DNA from: Pelobates cultripes | Lineage: Eukaryota; Chordata; Amphibia; Anura; Pelobatidae | Assembly (NCBI GenBank): GCA_933207985.1 | Contig: OW240920.1 | Coordinates: 146,023,034 to 146,087,033 of the forward strand | DNA: 64,000 nt | Reading direction: 5' to 3' | Part shown: positions 23,045 through 36,080 of the stretch, one piece after another | Position numbering within the stretch: position 1 is the first letter of the stretch | Layout: each line of letters opens with the position of its first letter | Notes under the pieces: model-generated | Told to the model about the DNA's origin: nothing | Seen by the model: only the letters and a program-made list of their open reading frames with translations | Database searches by the model: none | Translations under genes and position numbers: made by a program

Positions 23045-24735
23045 TAGGGTCCAGCGCCCCCTCACCCTGTCTGATAATATCCCTCTCCTCGCCCCGAGTC
23101 ACCCAGCGTCCCCCTCACCCTGTCTCATAATATCCCTCTCCTCGCTCAGAGTGACCCAGCGCCCCCTCACCCTGTCTGATAATATCCCTCTCCTCGCCCC
23201 GAGTGACCCAGCGCCCCCTTACCCTGTCTGATAATATCCCTCTCCTCACCCTGGGTGCCCCAGCGTCCCCCTCACCCTGTCTGATAATATCCCTCTCCTC
23301 GCCCCGAGTGACCCAGTGTCCCCTCACCCTGTCTGATAATATCCCTCTCCTCCCCCGAGTGACCCAGCGCCCCTTTACCCTGTCTGATAATATCCCTCTC
23401 CTCACCCTGAGTGCCCCAGCGTCCCCCTCACCCTGTCTGATAATATCCCTCTCCTTGCCCAGAGTGACCCAGTGTCCCCTCACCCTGTCTGATAATATCC
23501 CTCTCCTCCCCCGAGTGACCCAGCGCCCCCTCACCCTGTCTGATAATATCCCTCTCCTCGCCCCGAGTCACCCAGCGTCCCCCTCACCCTGTCTGATAAT
23601 ATCCCTCTCCNNNNNNNNNNNNNNNNNNNNNNNNNNNNNNNNNNNNNNNNNNNNNNNNNNNNNNNNNNNNNNNNNNNNNNNNNNNNNNNNNNNNNNNNNN
23701 NNNNNNNNNNTGTCTGATAATATTCCTCTCCTCGCCCCGAGTGACCCAGCGCCCCCTCACCATGTCTGATAATATCGCTCTCCTCACCCTGAGTGCCCCA
23801 GCGTCCCCCTCACCCTGTCTGATAATATCCCTCTCCTCACCCCGAGTCACCCAGCGTCCCCCTCACCCTGTCTGATAATATCCCTCTCCTCGCTCAGAGT
23901 GACCCAGCGCCCCCTCACCCTGTCTGATAATATCCCTCTCCTCACCCTGAGTGACCCAGCGCCCCCTCACCCTGTCTGATAATATTCTCTCGCCTGAAAG
24001 GACCCAAGTGTCCTCACCCTGTCTGATAATATCCCTCTCCTCCCCCGAGTGACCCAGCGCCCCCTTACCCTGTCTGATAATATCCCTCTCCTCACCCTGG
24101 GTGCCCCAGCGTCCCCCTCACCCTGTCTGATAATATCCCTCTCCTTGCCCCGAGTGACCCAGTGTCCCCTCACCCTGTCTGATAATATCCCTCTCCTCCC
24201 CCGAGTGACCCAGCGCCCCTTACCCTGTCTGATAATATCCCTCTCCTCACCCTGAGTGCCCCAGCGCCCCCTCACCCTGTCTGATAATATCCCTCTCCTC
24301 GCCCCGAGTCACCCAGCGTCCCCCTCACCCTGTCTGATAATATCCCTCTCCTCGCCTGAAGTCACTCAGCTGCCCCTCAATTCTGTCTGATAATATCCCT
24401 CTCCTCGCCCCGAGTCACCCAGCGTCCCCCTCACCCTGTCTGATAATATCCCTCTCCTCGCCTAGAGTGACCCAGCGTCCCGCTCACCCTGTCTGATAAT
24501 ATCCCTCTCCTCGCCCCGAGTGACCCAGCTTCCCCTCACCCTGTCTGATAATATCCCTCTCCTCGCCCCGAGTCACCCAGCATCCCCCTCACCCTGTCTG
24601 ATAATATCCCTCTCCTCGCTCAGAGTGACCCAGCGCCCCCTCACCCTGTCTGATAATATCCCTCTCCTCGCCCCGAGTGACCCAGCGCCCCCTCACCCTG
24701 TCTGATAATATCCCTCTCCTCGCTCAGAGTGACCC
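23045..24735. repeat. 52/53-bp minisatellite array with assembly gap
   Basis: About 32 visible copies of a unit containing CTCACCCTGTCTGATAATAT, CCCTCTCCTCGCCCCGAGTG and ACCCAGCGCCCC, spaced 52-53 bp. Variants (TCGCTCAGAGTG, TCACCCTGAGTGCC) recur in order, suggesting a higher-order arrangement. A 100-N gap sits inside. Confidence 0.93.
23611..23710. other. Assembly gap of 100 N
   Basis: Exactly 100 N within the 52-bp array. A round number usually marks a gap of unknown size, so true array length is not represented. Confidence 0.95.
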
Positions 24736-25305
24736 AGAAGGTGGAGAAGGACCCGTTACAATGTATCTCTGCAATGTGCCTGTTCTGGAACATCAGACGT
24801 GTGATTGACAGTTCCCCCATCGCATGTCATTGGCAGCAGCAAGAGTTCCCTTTATCCTCTCATCTCCTAATTACTCGTTAATTATTGTGGAAGGAGCAAG
24901 GCCTTGCAAAACAAGATGCCTGAAGAGGGCGGAATCTTATTTAACAAAAGAAGGAACTCCTCCTCCCTCTTGCAGACCTCATTTTATTTCAATATCCCAG
25001 CCGTAGTTGGGCATTTACCTGCTGGAAGAGATTGTATTCCCTTGGATGGCTGGTATTCCTCAGATACAATGAAACATAAAACAACTGGTCCATGCAAACA
25101 CACACATGTATGTACGTAGTGGGGAATCGCGATGCAGCCTAGAACAAATCTAAACCCATTTACCCCCCCAATAACGACAGACCACTTAGTATGGATGAAC
25201 AGGCCACAGCATTTATTATAACAAACTAAATTACTGCATAACACATCCATAACTTTATTTATTAAATCCCATGCATCTATCCCCACACTCCTATATGTGC
25301 CCTTG
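24736..25305. other. Unique non-coding stretch
   Basis: No exon or repeat family recognised; only short open frames without domain features. Confidence 0.5.
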
Positions 25306-25309
25306 TCCG

Positions 25310-25740
25310 CTTAGCTGCGCTATCTCCCCAGGGCCTGAAACATGCACAAAATCACACACACATACATGCACTGGTACTACACATAGACTCACAGACACAT
25401 GCACACACAGTTAGATACACACACATACAAAACCACCACATATGCACACAAATACACCCACATGCATGCGTGGCTACTTACACACACAGTTACACGCACA
25501 CATGCACACACAGTTACATACAAGCACACACATGAACACATTGTTACATGCAGACACACATGCATGCACACACAGTTACACAGAAACACACACGGTTATA
25601 TACACACACACATGCACACAGTTACATATACACACATTCCACACACATATACATGCGCAATACACGCTCTTTTACATACATTTACTCACACATAGTCATA
25701 CATGTACACACAAACACAAGTACACAAACACACCCTATCA
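25310..25740. repeat. CACACA/GTTACA simple-repeat region
   Basis: Irregular CACACA, ACATGCACACA and CAGTTACATACA units. The His/Thr-rich open frames across it are repeat artefacts. Confidence 0.85.
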
Positions 25741-25779
25741 GTCAACAGAGCAAGTACTGAACATGCAGCTAACGAGGAA

Positions 25780-26200
25780 AAAGCTTTTTTCTCCCAATAA
25801 TTGTGAAAGTGCTTATCAAAGGAGGGGGCGGGAGCCGCATGAAGTGACTTTCGAACATAATTAAGACCCTGAAAAGAAGCCAAGACCGAACGTTTCAAAA
25901 ACACCATTTTCACTCATCTGCCACTCTTTAAAACACCCTCATTAAAATGTCACAGTTCAAAAAGAGAGAGGGGGCCATTAGCGTGCGCATTCTCTACATC
26001 TTAATTAGTAACATTTCCTGAGGTCATTATTTCTCTTCCACGAACGCGTTTCTTCTTTACTGTTCACTTGCATTTTGCAAATCTCAAAGAGAAAGTGGCG
26101 TTCCGCAGAAAGCGGGGCGAGTTTAGTGAAGGTATTAGTGGATTACAAAGTCGATAAAAAGAATCCCTAAAAATGAAAATAAATGTCTTCCCTTGGAGAA
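25780..26200. other. Candidate conserved non-coding block
   Basis: Repeat-free block between two simple repeats. It contains TTATCAAAGG (TCF/LEF-like), TCTTAATTAGTAAC, CATTAAAATGTCAC and several ATTAAGA/AATTAAG motifs. No open frame looks coding. Confidence 0.25.
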
Positions 26201-26469
26201 TGTAAACTAAACCAAGTAATTGTCCTGTCCCTTGTTATGCCAGAGACCCAGTACTAAAGCTGAACAAGACCCCCAAGTTTGGTAATGGATAACCTTGACA
26301 TCCCAAAAATGTCATCGACGAGCTGAGCATCATGGCAAGCGGCGTTAAATGGGGTGTGCAATTGGTTTCATTCACTGCTTCTTTATTGTGTCTGAATCTG
26401 GCACTCTCTATAAACATATTGTTCTATTATTTAAAGTAGAACTCCAACATATTCAGAAAAAACACATTA

Positions 26470-26780
26470 AATTACACTTAACACACAGACAGATTGACAA
26501 CATAGAGACAGAGAGAGATACTAAATGCATAGACAGACAGACAGACAATATATACAGCCAGAGGCATAAAATAACTGGACACACAGACATAGAGACAGAC
26601 AAGATAGATAGAGACAGAAAAACAAGCTACAGACAGACAGACAAAATACACAGACACATACAGACAGAGACAGACAAACAAGACAGAAACAGACAGACAA
26701 GACAGAATAGGCAAAAACTGAAAGAATTTATATGTATTGACAGACAGATGGAAAGATGTCTGGACAGACAGACATGACTT
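26470..26780. repeat. GACAGACA-type simple repeat
   Basis: ACAGACAGACAGACAA, ATAGAGACAGAC and similar units; degenerate edges. Confidence 0.85.
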
Positions 26781-26789
26781 CGTTAACAA

Positions 26790-27280
26790 TGATTGATTGT
26801 GAATTTAAATTTTAGCCACTTATAGATATTTAAATAGCTCAGATATTATTAGGAGCTCTGCTACGGTTTTTCTTGCTGTAAAAATAATGTCACAGACAAA
26901 ATATCAAACATGTGAACGCCTCTTCATATGTCATAATCAAAGTGTTTGACTTCATTTTTAATATTTATCATTTGCAGAAAAATTGCTAGATTTTAAAATG
27001 CAGTAGATACAGATATTGTATGTTTAAGCAATTATTTCTCTACAAAAACGGAAACGCTAATTTCTGCTCAGCTTAATAATGTTTCCATTGGTCCATTTTC
27101 TAATAACTGTAATGGGGGGCCATGGAGAGGGTGAGGGGCTTAGGGTCTGCCAAGCTCATGCTGTACATGGAGGTACAGCGGTATTTTACAGAGAACGTCT
27201 GAAGCAGTAATTCTAAAACTAGAGCAGTTACTATGGAAAAAAGGAATGTTCCTGCCGATCTTATACAGCGTGACTAAGAA
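26790..27280. other. Unique AT-rich non-coding stretch
   Basis: No coding or repeat signal recognised. Confidence 0.45.
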
Positions 27281-27284
27281 TTCT

Positions 27285-27960
27285 TCTTCTTATTATGATA
27301 TTTATATAGCGTCAAAAAATTCCGTAGCGCTTTACAATGGGTGGACTAACAAACATGTAATTGTAACCAGACACAGTGACACAAAAGGTAAGGATAGTAT
27401 TAGGGAAGTAGATTGGTAGAATATTCAATGAAGGCTTAGTGTGGGTTTTTTTGGAGCCATTAACAGTTTAATTGATACGCTTTTATGAAGAAGTGGGTTT
27501 TAAATTATTTTTTTTCAGGAGTGGAGACTGGGTGAGCGTCTAACGGAGGAGGGAAGTGAGTTCCACAGGAACGGTGCAGCCCTTGAGAAGTTATGAAGGC
27601 GAGCATCAGAGGTGGGAGTACGGACAGAAGATAGACGTAAGTCTTCAGCAGAGCGTAAGGGCCTAGACGGGACATACTTGTGTATTAGGGAGGATAGATA
27701 GGTGGGAGCAGCATTATGTAGAGATTTGAAAGCAAGAACCAGAATTTTAAATTGAGCCCTATATCTTACGGGAAGCCAATGTAGGGACTGACAGAAGGGT
27801 GAGGCGTGCGGGCGGACAGGAAGATGAGCCTCGCCACTGCATTCATTATAGACTTAGGAGCACGTAAGACCGGTGAGAAGCGGATTGGACCAGCACCTTA
27901 TCCGCATCTGGTGTTAAGTAGGGGTGGAAGAGCGCAATGTTTCTCTTCATGGATAAATTC
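27285..27960 (-). pseudogene. Antisense LINE fragment: RT C-terminus plus 3' tail
   Basis: On the minus strand, starting near 27960, one frame reads CQSLHWLPVRYRAQFKILV, AAPTYLSSLIHKYVPSRPLR and RLHNFSRAAPFLWNSLPSSV, the conserved end of L2/Rex-type RT. An in-frame stop then interrupts the SLHS..KK segment. The 3' UTR runs to GTAAAGCGCTACGGAATTTT and a TTATTATTA-derived tail at 27285. It is 5'-truncated and not functional. Confidence 0.82.
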
Positions 27961-28449
27961 CTAATATGATCCCTTATTGTACCACCAATCCCCAAGTAGT
28001 AATAGTAATAAACACACAGGTTGGGGGGTTACGTTGATTTTCCAGATCCAGACTCTGGACGTTGACCTCCTGGTTGAGTTGCCCCCATGCCTGTGTTTTC
28101 AGCTGGGCAGGGCAGCAAACAGGGAGCTTAACAGAAGCCATCACTCGACAAGAAGTCCTTAGCTTGGCCTGACAAATGACTCTCAGCTGTATAAAGACAG
28201 GAAAATGGATTCTGTGTAAAATAACGAGCACAGGAGGTGAAAGGTCATCTGTTTTAAAACTGAATACAAATTAAAGAAAAACACTTGGAGAAAAAAAAAC
28301 CCATATCTCTGTGACCCCAGTCTATGGGCCCCGATTGATGATGGAATCCCGCACTCACTGAATGGTCTAAAGGCATTTTATTCCTTTCTGCGGGGTCTCC
28401 CATTTCAGACATCCACTGGGGCCTTTGTCAAGCTCTCACAGAAATTCAG

Positions 28450-28780
28450 GACGACAAAACATTGTTTTCTTTTTCTTTGGATTTCGGCTAAAATGGTAAT
28501 GAAGGCATGACTGCTTGACAGATTAGGGCCAGGCCGGGTCCCTTATTAAAACACTCTGTGTATTAAGTTAATTCCCCGTCATGCGTGTTTATAATAGGAG
28601 CCCCAGATGTAATACTAATTCTGTAAACAATAGTTGACCTCTGTTTGCTGTGGTAGGGGCACTAACTAATGACCTCTCAGCTGGCCTTGGCATCGAAATA
28701 CCGGACCATGACTTAATTAGACAGGGTATGCAGGGAGCATCAATTTGAAAGTGTTGTGGATTGCATAAATTGAATTAGGT
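28450..28780. other. Candidate conserved non-coding element
   Basis: Dense in motifs typical of developmental enhancers: TGACAGATTAGGG, GACTTAATTAGACAG, GTAAACAATAG (forkhead-like), TTTGCTGTGGTAGG and TTGACCTCTG (nuclear-receptor-like). No coding signal and no repeats. Confidence 0.3.
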
Positions 28781-30059
28781 AAAGCTGGGGCTACGGGGGC
28801 AAGCGTCATATCATGTTTATTGAAAATGGCCGGCAACTGGAGGACCCCATCTACTGTCTCTCTAGTAAACCTGCCTCTTCTTTTTGTGACCCCAATCTGC
28901 ACTTGGCTAGAGAATAAAAGTGATGGCTCCCAGAATCTACGTCTCTGGCTGCCGACCCAAATACCAGTCGGCTCTACACACGCTCTGCCCCGTCACTCAA
29001 AACATCTGCCATTCTGGCTCTAGTTTTTTGCTCTTTGTCACAGAATTGCTCAATATAAATATATTGTCACAATTCTGGTTTGTACAGAGAGCAGAAGAAG
29101 ATGGGTGATGAGGGTTCCAAGGCAATTTGCTACCGAGCAGCCCAAATATTCCATGTTCAGACATTATCTGCTGTACAGGACAATGGAATATGTTGGAGCT
29201 TTATAAAATATAAGATATAACTATCCCAGTGATATACTGACAGTGTATCTGTACACAGTGCAGAGACATGTATCTTGGGGTTCCAGTTTTATGATCCCTG
29301 CACCCCAGAAGTAGTTTACATTTTCTTTCTACACAATGTCCTCTTCCCTTCCCTTTACATCGCTCACGGCAGATAACATTCTACGTTTCAACAATTACAC
29401 GGACCGTTTAGTATTAAATTCCTTCCATGTGCAGGATTTGTACATATGATACAAAAAGGGCTCCTACAGGAGGGGTGCACATTAACTCCAGATGGGGAGA
29501 AACTTGCATTAAATCCATTTTCTTTGCAAGAGGATGAAAAAGCAAAAGAAATGCATTGACTTGCCGGTAACAAAACTATTGTCCCCAAGTTAGATTTATA
29601 CCTGGGATATGGTAATAACACCAGAGAAAACGGTACAGAGAGCAAAGCGAGACTGAGAGAGCTATCCCAGGTGGGGCTTGCTGTTTTGGCATGGATCTAG
29701 CATCTTAGGAAACATGCTTCCCAGGAGGTCCGGGCAAGTTTTGTTTCTCCTAGCGGTCACGACAAAGGTCTCGATGACAAGATCTGCATAAAATAAGTAT
29801 TCAAATGTAATTCTCCTGTTAGGCTCACAATATCAGCAGAAAATTTATAAATTAAACATTTCACTAACACCACTTTTGCTAAAAGACCTCGCCCCGATAT
29901 GCAGTCAGTATTACTGTCTAACAGACTGTCTTCTGGTAGTGATCGGCGAGTTTTTGGGAAGTAGGCACCGCACACACTGGCAATGCCGAATTACCCTAGA
30001 ATATCTATCTAGCACTTATTAAAATTGACTACAAAGTGTCACTATGATAACTCTGAATG

Positions 30060-30410
30060 ACAGATGCTCTTTAACCCAGATTGGCGTTCCCTTCGGAGAC
30101 TGCAGAACCCTGGAAGTTTGGGACGGAGACCCGATAACAAATTTACCAATAGCGGCCTGTAATTTAATCATTGCCACAGACTCCCTTTGATCTTGTTATC
30201 GCCCTGGGGACAGTCTTGATGTTATGATAAGTCCGGAGTGTGACGTCCCACAGCGAGCGCCATGTGGCTGGGATAGCTAGTAGACACCATTCCCAGTGCA
30301 GAATAACAGGGGCGGAGAGGAGGCTCTGGGTGAGAGAGAAGCACAATTAGCTGGAGACATTAATCACTTTGGAAAGATTGAGGTGCAATTAGGAAGGAGG
30401 GGTACTTAGT
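30060..30410. other. Candidate conserved non-coding element
   Basis: Clustered CACAATTAGCTGG, ACATTAATCACTTTGG, GTGCAATTAGGAAGG, CTTTGATCTTG and TAATTTAATCATTG motifs in repeat-free, balanced-composition DNA. It resembles a homeodomain/SOX/TCF-bound enhancer; conservation is untested. Confidence 0.3.
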
Positions 30411-33400
30411 CATATGGTCTCTGCGTTTGGGTAGTGGGAATAGAATGCAGAAATAATTGTACATCTCAGATTCCCACTGATGGATGTCATCTTATCCATT
30501 TCTCACAAAACGATGTCTTCTGCAAACTACACAACGCAGAACCAAGAACATATCATTTAACTTGCCAAAAAAAACGGTTTAGGTCAGCCGGCGTGGTGTG
30601 ACGGATCGCCTGATAGCTTGTGATTAGGCACAAAACAGTGCGACATGCTGGCTCAATGTGTAGCCTTATCACTGATACTAATAAACTCAATTCAGCTGCT
30701 GAAAGACCACAACTCCCAGAATCCAACTGTTTGATAATAATGGCCCTGTGAAAAGGGGCATTGTGGGAAATTGAGCAGTCATTATAGAAACAGTTGCCCA
30801 CATTTAACATTTAGTCCCAGAATAGCTCTTTTAACATCATTCTGTGGTCACGCAGCGGCTGTTTAACGCTAATTTATCAGAAATGTTACTCTTAAAAATG
30901 ATCCTTTCATCTCCCTGTCCCTATCCGGCTGGACACTATGCACTCCAGCCATAAAAGTACATTTTTATTATTGTAGTCACTTCTCGCAACTCAGCCCTCA
31001 ATTTAATATTGTGGGATACTCTTTCTAAACTATTTCAGATTTTTGGATAAACCTTTAGAATGATTTGATATTATAAAAAAATATTTCCATTTTCTAATGT
31101 TTTGATATTATTTTTTATATATTGATATATTTTTATTTTATATTAATATTTCAAAAAAAAAATATTTTAAAAGTTTATCCAAAAATGTTAAATTATTTGA
31201 AAACTTAACCAACAATATTAAATTGAGACTCGTTCTTGATATAATGTAACTTGATTAAAAGATAAAAATAAATATTTCCTGTCGCACCAAGCTGGGGATG
31301 GCTGGCAAGTTTCAGGTTGGCAAACTGCATCAAGTTAAAGGGGCTTCAAACTGCAGTGGCGGTAGCATGTATACTTTACTTAGAAGGATTGAATCCAGGA
31401 ATTTGTATTCACAGAAACAGTGGAATTGGCATGAAGAATCACTTTGCCTCATCCAGTTTGCATTTATTTTGGATTTTATAGTAAGCATATCGTATTGAGA
31501 TATAATATCTATATTTATTTATAAAAAAAAATAAAAATAATTCAGTTTTTAATTGAAGATATCTGGATAATATAGCAGAGGTTCGCCTTTCAAATGAGCT
31601 TTCTAGTTACATCTGCTAATATACCTCTTCCCTAGTCACAGCATAAACAGCCGGCTTGGCTCCTAACCCTTTGTAGAGGTTGGAAGGACCTCACACAGTC
31701 TCAGTGATAGTCGAATGTTACAGCTGAATTTGAAGAAGCGGCCTGTGGTTTAGACTGCGATGAGGTTACTTAGTAAGAATGCTTTTATGTTTTTTTCAGA
31801 GAGTTCAGAGCTGATAGAATAATCTTTATTTTTCTCGTTGGTTAATCAAGTCGTCTTTATTTAACTCCCGGAGAGCAGTATTTTCGCGTTCATGTGATTA
31901 TTACTTTTTCTCTAAATGCAATCTGACCTCCTTCACAGCGAGCGGGCTAATACGACTTTGTAATGATTTTGACATCCATTTATAATGTTTCCCCCGGAAA
32001 TTGTAATGAATGGGTTTTATGACAGGGTTATTCAATATTCCAAAATATGTCAAACGTATCACTAATGGTGGGATGAAGACCCCTGTAACTAAGGGTAGGA
32101 TCTGCCCAACGGCTCGGATTTATTCATTCCGGGAAACTCTCTTTCAACTAAAGTTGGATTTGTTGGGAATTCATAGTGAATTTCAAATTTAAAGCAAAAA
32201 TTGCTCAAATTGTTGATTTTGGACTTAAAATTAAAAATCACTTTGAATTCTACTCAAGTCCCACTTTAGTAAATAACCTGTTAAACTATGTGGGGCACAT
32301 TTAGGGCCGATAGGGAACACAGCGGGGGTTGAACTGGAACTCATCCTGGTGAATTCAGAACAAATTAGGTAAATTGCAAAAAAAAGTTAAAAGCTTTTTA
32401 AATATGTGACAAATCCTTACAAGCGTTTTATAATAATAATAATAATTATTATTATTATTATGATGGTGGGAATAGTAGTAATGATAAATATTGCTGAAAA
32501 AATTGCGACAGAATTGGTGGAATGTAATAAATATTCGCACAGCACATTTTTTTGACCCTAAATGGACGTCCAAACACTTAGATCACAGTATAATTTGCTT
32601 TATTGTTATCTTATAAAAAGTGTAGTCATACTGTCAACTTCACAAGGATGAGGGACTGAGTTACCCCACTGGGAACGAAACCTGCAACTTTGATGGTTGT
32701 ACACCAGCTAGTTTATTGCTACGTTCAGGTAACAGGTTAAGATCTTTATCACATTTTTTAGAATTGTGTTCCTCTGTGGTGTGAAGTGCTGGAATTGCTT
32801 GATTACTGTTGCACTGCACAACACATCACTGGACCAGATTTAGCCAAAACATCTAACCTTTTCCCTGTTTCTCTGAAAATGTAACTCACTAACCGGAAAT
32901 GAGAGGAATTCAAAGTGAATTCAAAAAGTTTATTTGAAATTTCAGATCTAAATTTAGACTTACTTTGACCTAAAATTCGAATTCCTGAGAATTTGCCCTA
33001 TAGGAATAACCCTATCAATCTGCGGATTGGTTACAGGAAGCGTTGATATTTTTTGCATTCTTCGGAAATATGGCGGGCAAAGTGGAATCCACAAATCTTG
33101 CATTTCGGTGCTGTCAATTCAGCTTGTAATGGTTCTAATGGATGGAACGGAACTCACGAGAATCCGTGCCTGAGCTGGATTATATTAGCTGTGAAATAGT
33201 TTTTTTTTTTTTTTTTTTTACTTTTATTTTCTATAAACTAAGAGAATTTGAAGATAAACCATAAAGAAACAACATGCAGGTAATTGAAACCCGACCAAGA
33301 ACTTCTGAAAATCTGCATCTATTTTAAACCAAACTGGTTCTCGGAAACAGATATTTATCAGATCGCTGAAACGGTTCTCACAGATTGTTCCGGAATCCGT

Positions 33401-34576
33401 GCACACGCAGAGTATCAAGTTCCATGAAATCGCGCTGAGGTAATTAAACCTTCGCAGGAGAGGTTGGCACTCACAGGGTTAACCCCAGCAATCCTGTTGA
33501 GTAACAATATGAGACCTATTTATTATATTGGGAATTTTAGGTCAAAAAAGATGAGTTAGAAAACTGATGCATTTTAATGATTTTTTTTTTTCTAATTTGC
33601 AATTTTGCCCCTAAAATTTGCCATTCCCTTTGCAATTCTCTACAATTCACAATTTAGCGAATAAACTCACTCACGTAACGCTGGATCATGTCTGCAAATT
33701 ACCTCGGAATTAAAAATATTTCAATGTTTTGTTGCTAAATACTTTTGCCCTATCCAGATTTGGTCTATTTTTTAAACAGACCCACACGTTTGTTCTTTTA
33801 TTCTTAATATAATTCTTCATGTGATTCTTGGCCACAGTGATACAACTTTTCCTTTTTAATTAAGTATTTTAGTAAATCAAAGGCCTCTTTGGCTTGGATT
33901 CTGATGTATCCACACCCTTCCACCTGGCGTGGGAATAAAGGCATGTATTGCGACGCGGTTAAGCATATGACAGTTAAAATTCAGAGCGGTAATCATTATT
34001 AAATCTCGCTGTAGCCAGATCCAGCGTCAGCCTACGTCTCTTTGTGAACACTATAGTTATACATTCCTCAGTCTAACCACAACAGTTTGGACAAACGTCC
34101 AATTTACTGGAAGGAAAAAAACCCTCATAAATATCCAGACGGGATTGTGAATCATGACTGACAAATCGCCCCATCATAGGGTTTGTTCATTGTCTCTCGG
34201 TTACTGGAGAAGGCGGGTTATCTCTCTATAGTGCGTACTATAATCCCTTCGTAGATCACGGACCCTGCTTCCGTTACAGTTACCAGATTACCAGTCTTTT
34301 CCCAGACACATGTAACGTCTCCCCGGTGGTGGGCAGAGCATGAAAAGGACTGCCCAGGATATAAATATTCATTTCTTACAAGAGGGAAATCAATTAATTA
34401 ATTTCATTCAAGCTGACGTTTTGGGATTAATTTTTTACTAATGAGTAGGATTCCTGCCTGAAGAGCTGGATTAGGAATAAGGTGAGTTTAGGCAGCCGCC
34501 TATGGCCCTAGGGATAGACAGGTCCTCAGAGCAATTAATTTTCTTGGATCCATTCTTTTCTACGAGCTTGATATTG

Positions 34577-36080
34577 TTGGTGTGTCTGAGGGTATAACAG
34601 AGCTTCACAGCAATAATACTCCCAGTAATGTGTCTGAGTGTATAAGAGAGCTCCACAGCAATAATGCTCCCAGTAATGTGTCTGAGTGTATAACAAAGCT
34701 CCACAGCAATAATGCTCCCAGTAATGTGTCTGAATGTATAACAGAGCTTCACAGCAATAATACTCCCAGTAATGTGTCTGACTGTATAACAGAGCTCCAC
34801 AGCAATAATACTCCCAGTAATGTGTCTGAGTGTATAACAGAGCTCCACGGCAATAATACTCCCAGTAATGTGTCTGAGTGTATAACAGAGCTCCACAGCA
34901 ATAATACTCCCAGTAATGTGTCTGAGTGTATAACAGAGCTCCACAGCAATAATACTCCCAGTAATGTGTCTGAGTGTATAACAGAGCTCCACAGCAATAA
35001 TACTCCCAGTAATGTGTCTGAGTGTATAACAAGCTCCACAGCAATAATACTCCAGTAATGTGTCTGAGTGTATAACAGAGCTCCACAGCAATAATACTCC
35101 CAGTAATGTGTCTGAGTGTATAACAGAGCTCCACAGCAATAATACTCCCAGTAATGTGTCTGAGTGTATAACAGAGCTCTACAGCAATAATACTCCCAGT
35201 AATGTGACTGAGTGTATAACAGAGCAACAGAGCTCCACAGCATTAATACTCCCAGTAATGTGACTGAGTGTATAACAGAGCTCCGCAGCAATAATACTCC
35301 CAGTAATGTGTCTGAGTGTATAACAGAGCTCCACAGCAATAATACTCCCAGTAATGTGTCTGAGTGTATAACAGAGCTCCACAGCAATAATACTCCCAGT
35401 AATGTGTCTGAGTGTATAACAGAGCTCCACAGCAATAATACTCCCAGTAATGTGTCTGAGTGTATAACAGAGCTCCACAGCAATAATACTCCCAGTAATG
35501 TGTCTGAGTGTATAACAGAGCTCCACAGCAATAATACTCCCAGTAATGTGTCTGAGTGTGTAACAGAGCTTCACAGTAATAATACTCCCAGTAATGTGTC
35601 TGAGTGTATAACAGAGCTCCACAGCAATAATATTCCCAGTAATGTGTCTGAGTGTATAACAGAGCTCCACAGCAATAATACTCCCAGTAATGTGTCTGAG
35701 TGTATAACACAGCTCCACAGCAATAATACTCCCAGTATTGTGTCTGAGTGTATAACAGAGCTCCACAGCAATAATACTCCCAGTAATGTGTCTGAGTGTA
35801 TAACAGAGCTCCACAGCAATAATACTCCCAGTAATGTGTCTGAGTGTATAACAGAGCTCCACAGCAATAATACTCCCAGTAATGTGTCTGAGTGTATAAC
35901 AGAGCTCCACAGCAATAATACTCCCAGTAATGTGTCTGAGTGTATAACAGAGCTCCACAGCAATAATACTCCCAGTAATGTGTCTGAGTGTATAACAAAG
36001 CTCCACAGCAATAATACTCCAAGTAATGTGTCTGAGTGTATAACAGAGCTCCACAGCAATAATACTTCCAGTAATGTGTC
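34577..36080. repeat. 48-bp minisatellite array
   Basis: About 31 copies of a 48-bp unit (CAGAGCTCCACAGCAATAAT, then ACTCCCAGTAATGTGTCTGA, then GTGTATAA). Spacing is exactly 48 bp (aatgtg at 34627 and 34675). Homogeneity is high in the centre (35300-36000). Frames stay open on both strands for up to 295 codons because 48 is a multiple of three; the 16-residue translated repeat has no known counterpart. Confidence 0.95.

Larger units (their letters stand above)
27961..34560. other. Long gene-free unique region
   Basis: 6.6 kb with no supported exon. It includes candidate conserved blocks (28450-28780, 30060-30410), AT-rich low-complexity DNA near 31030-31210, a TAATAA/TTATTA run near 32430-32462, and a 20-T run at 33200-33219. 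Open frames are short and unlike any domain I recognise. Confidence 0.55.

Noticed and set aside
23115..24705. Arg/Gly-rich and Pro/Ser-rich frames in the 52-bp array
   Set aside because: Array artefact, and one frame runs through the N gap.
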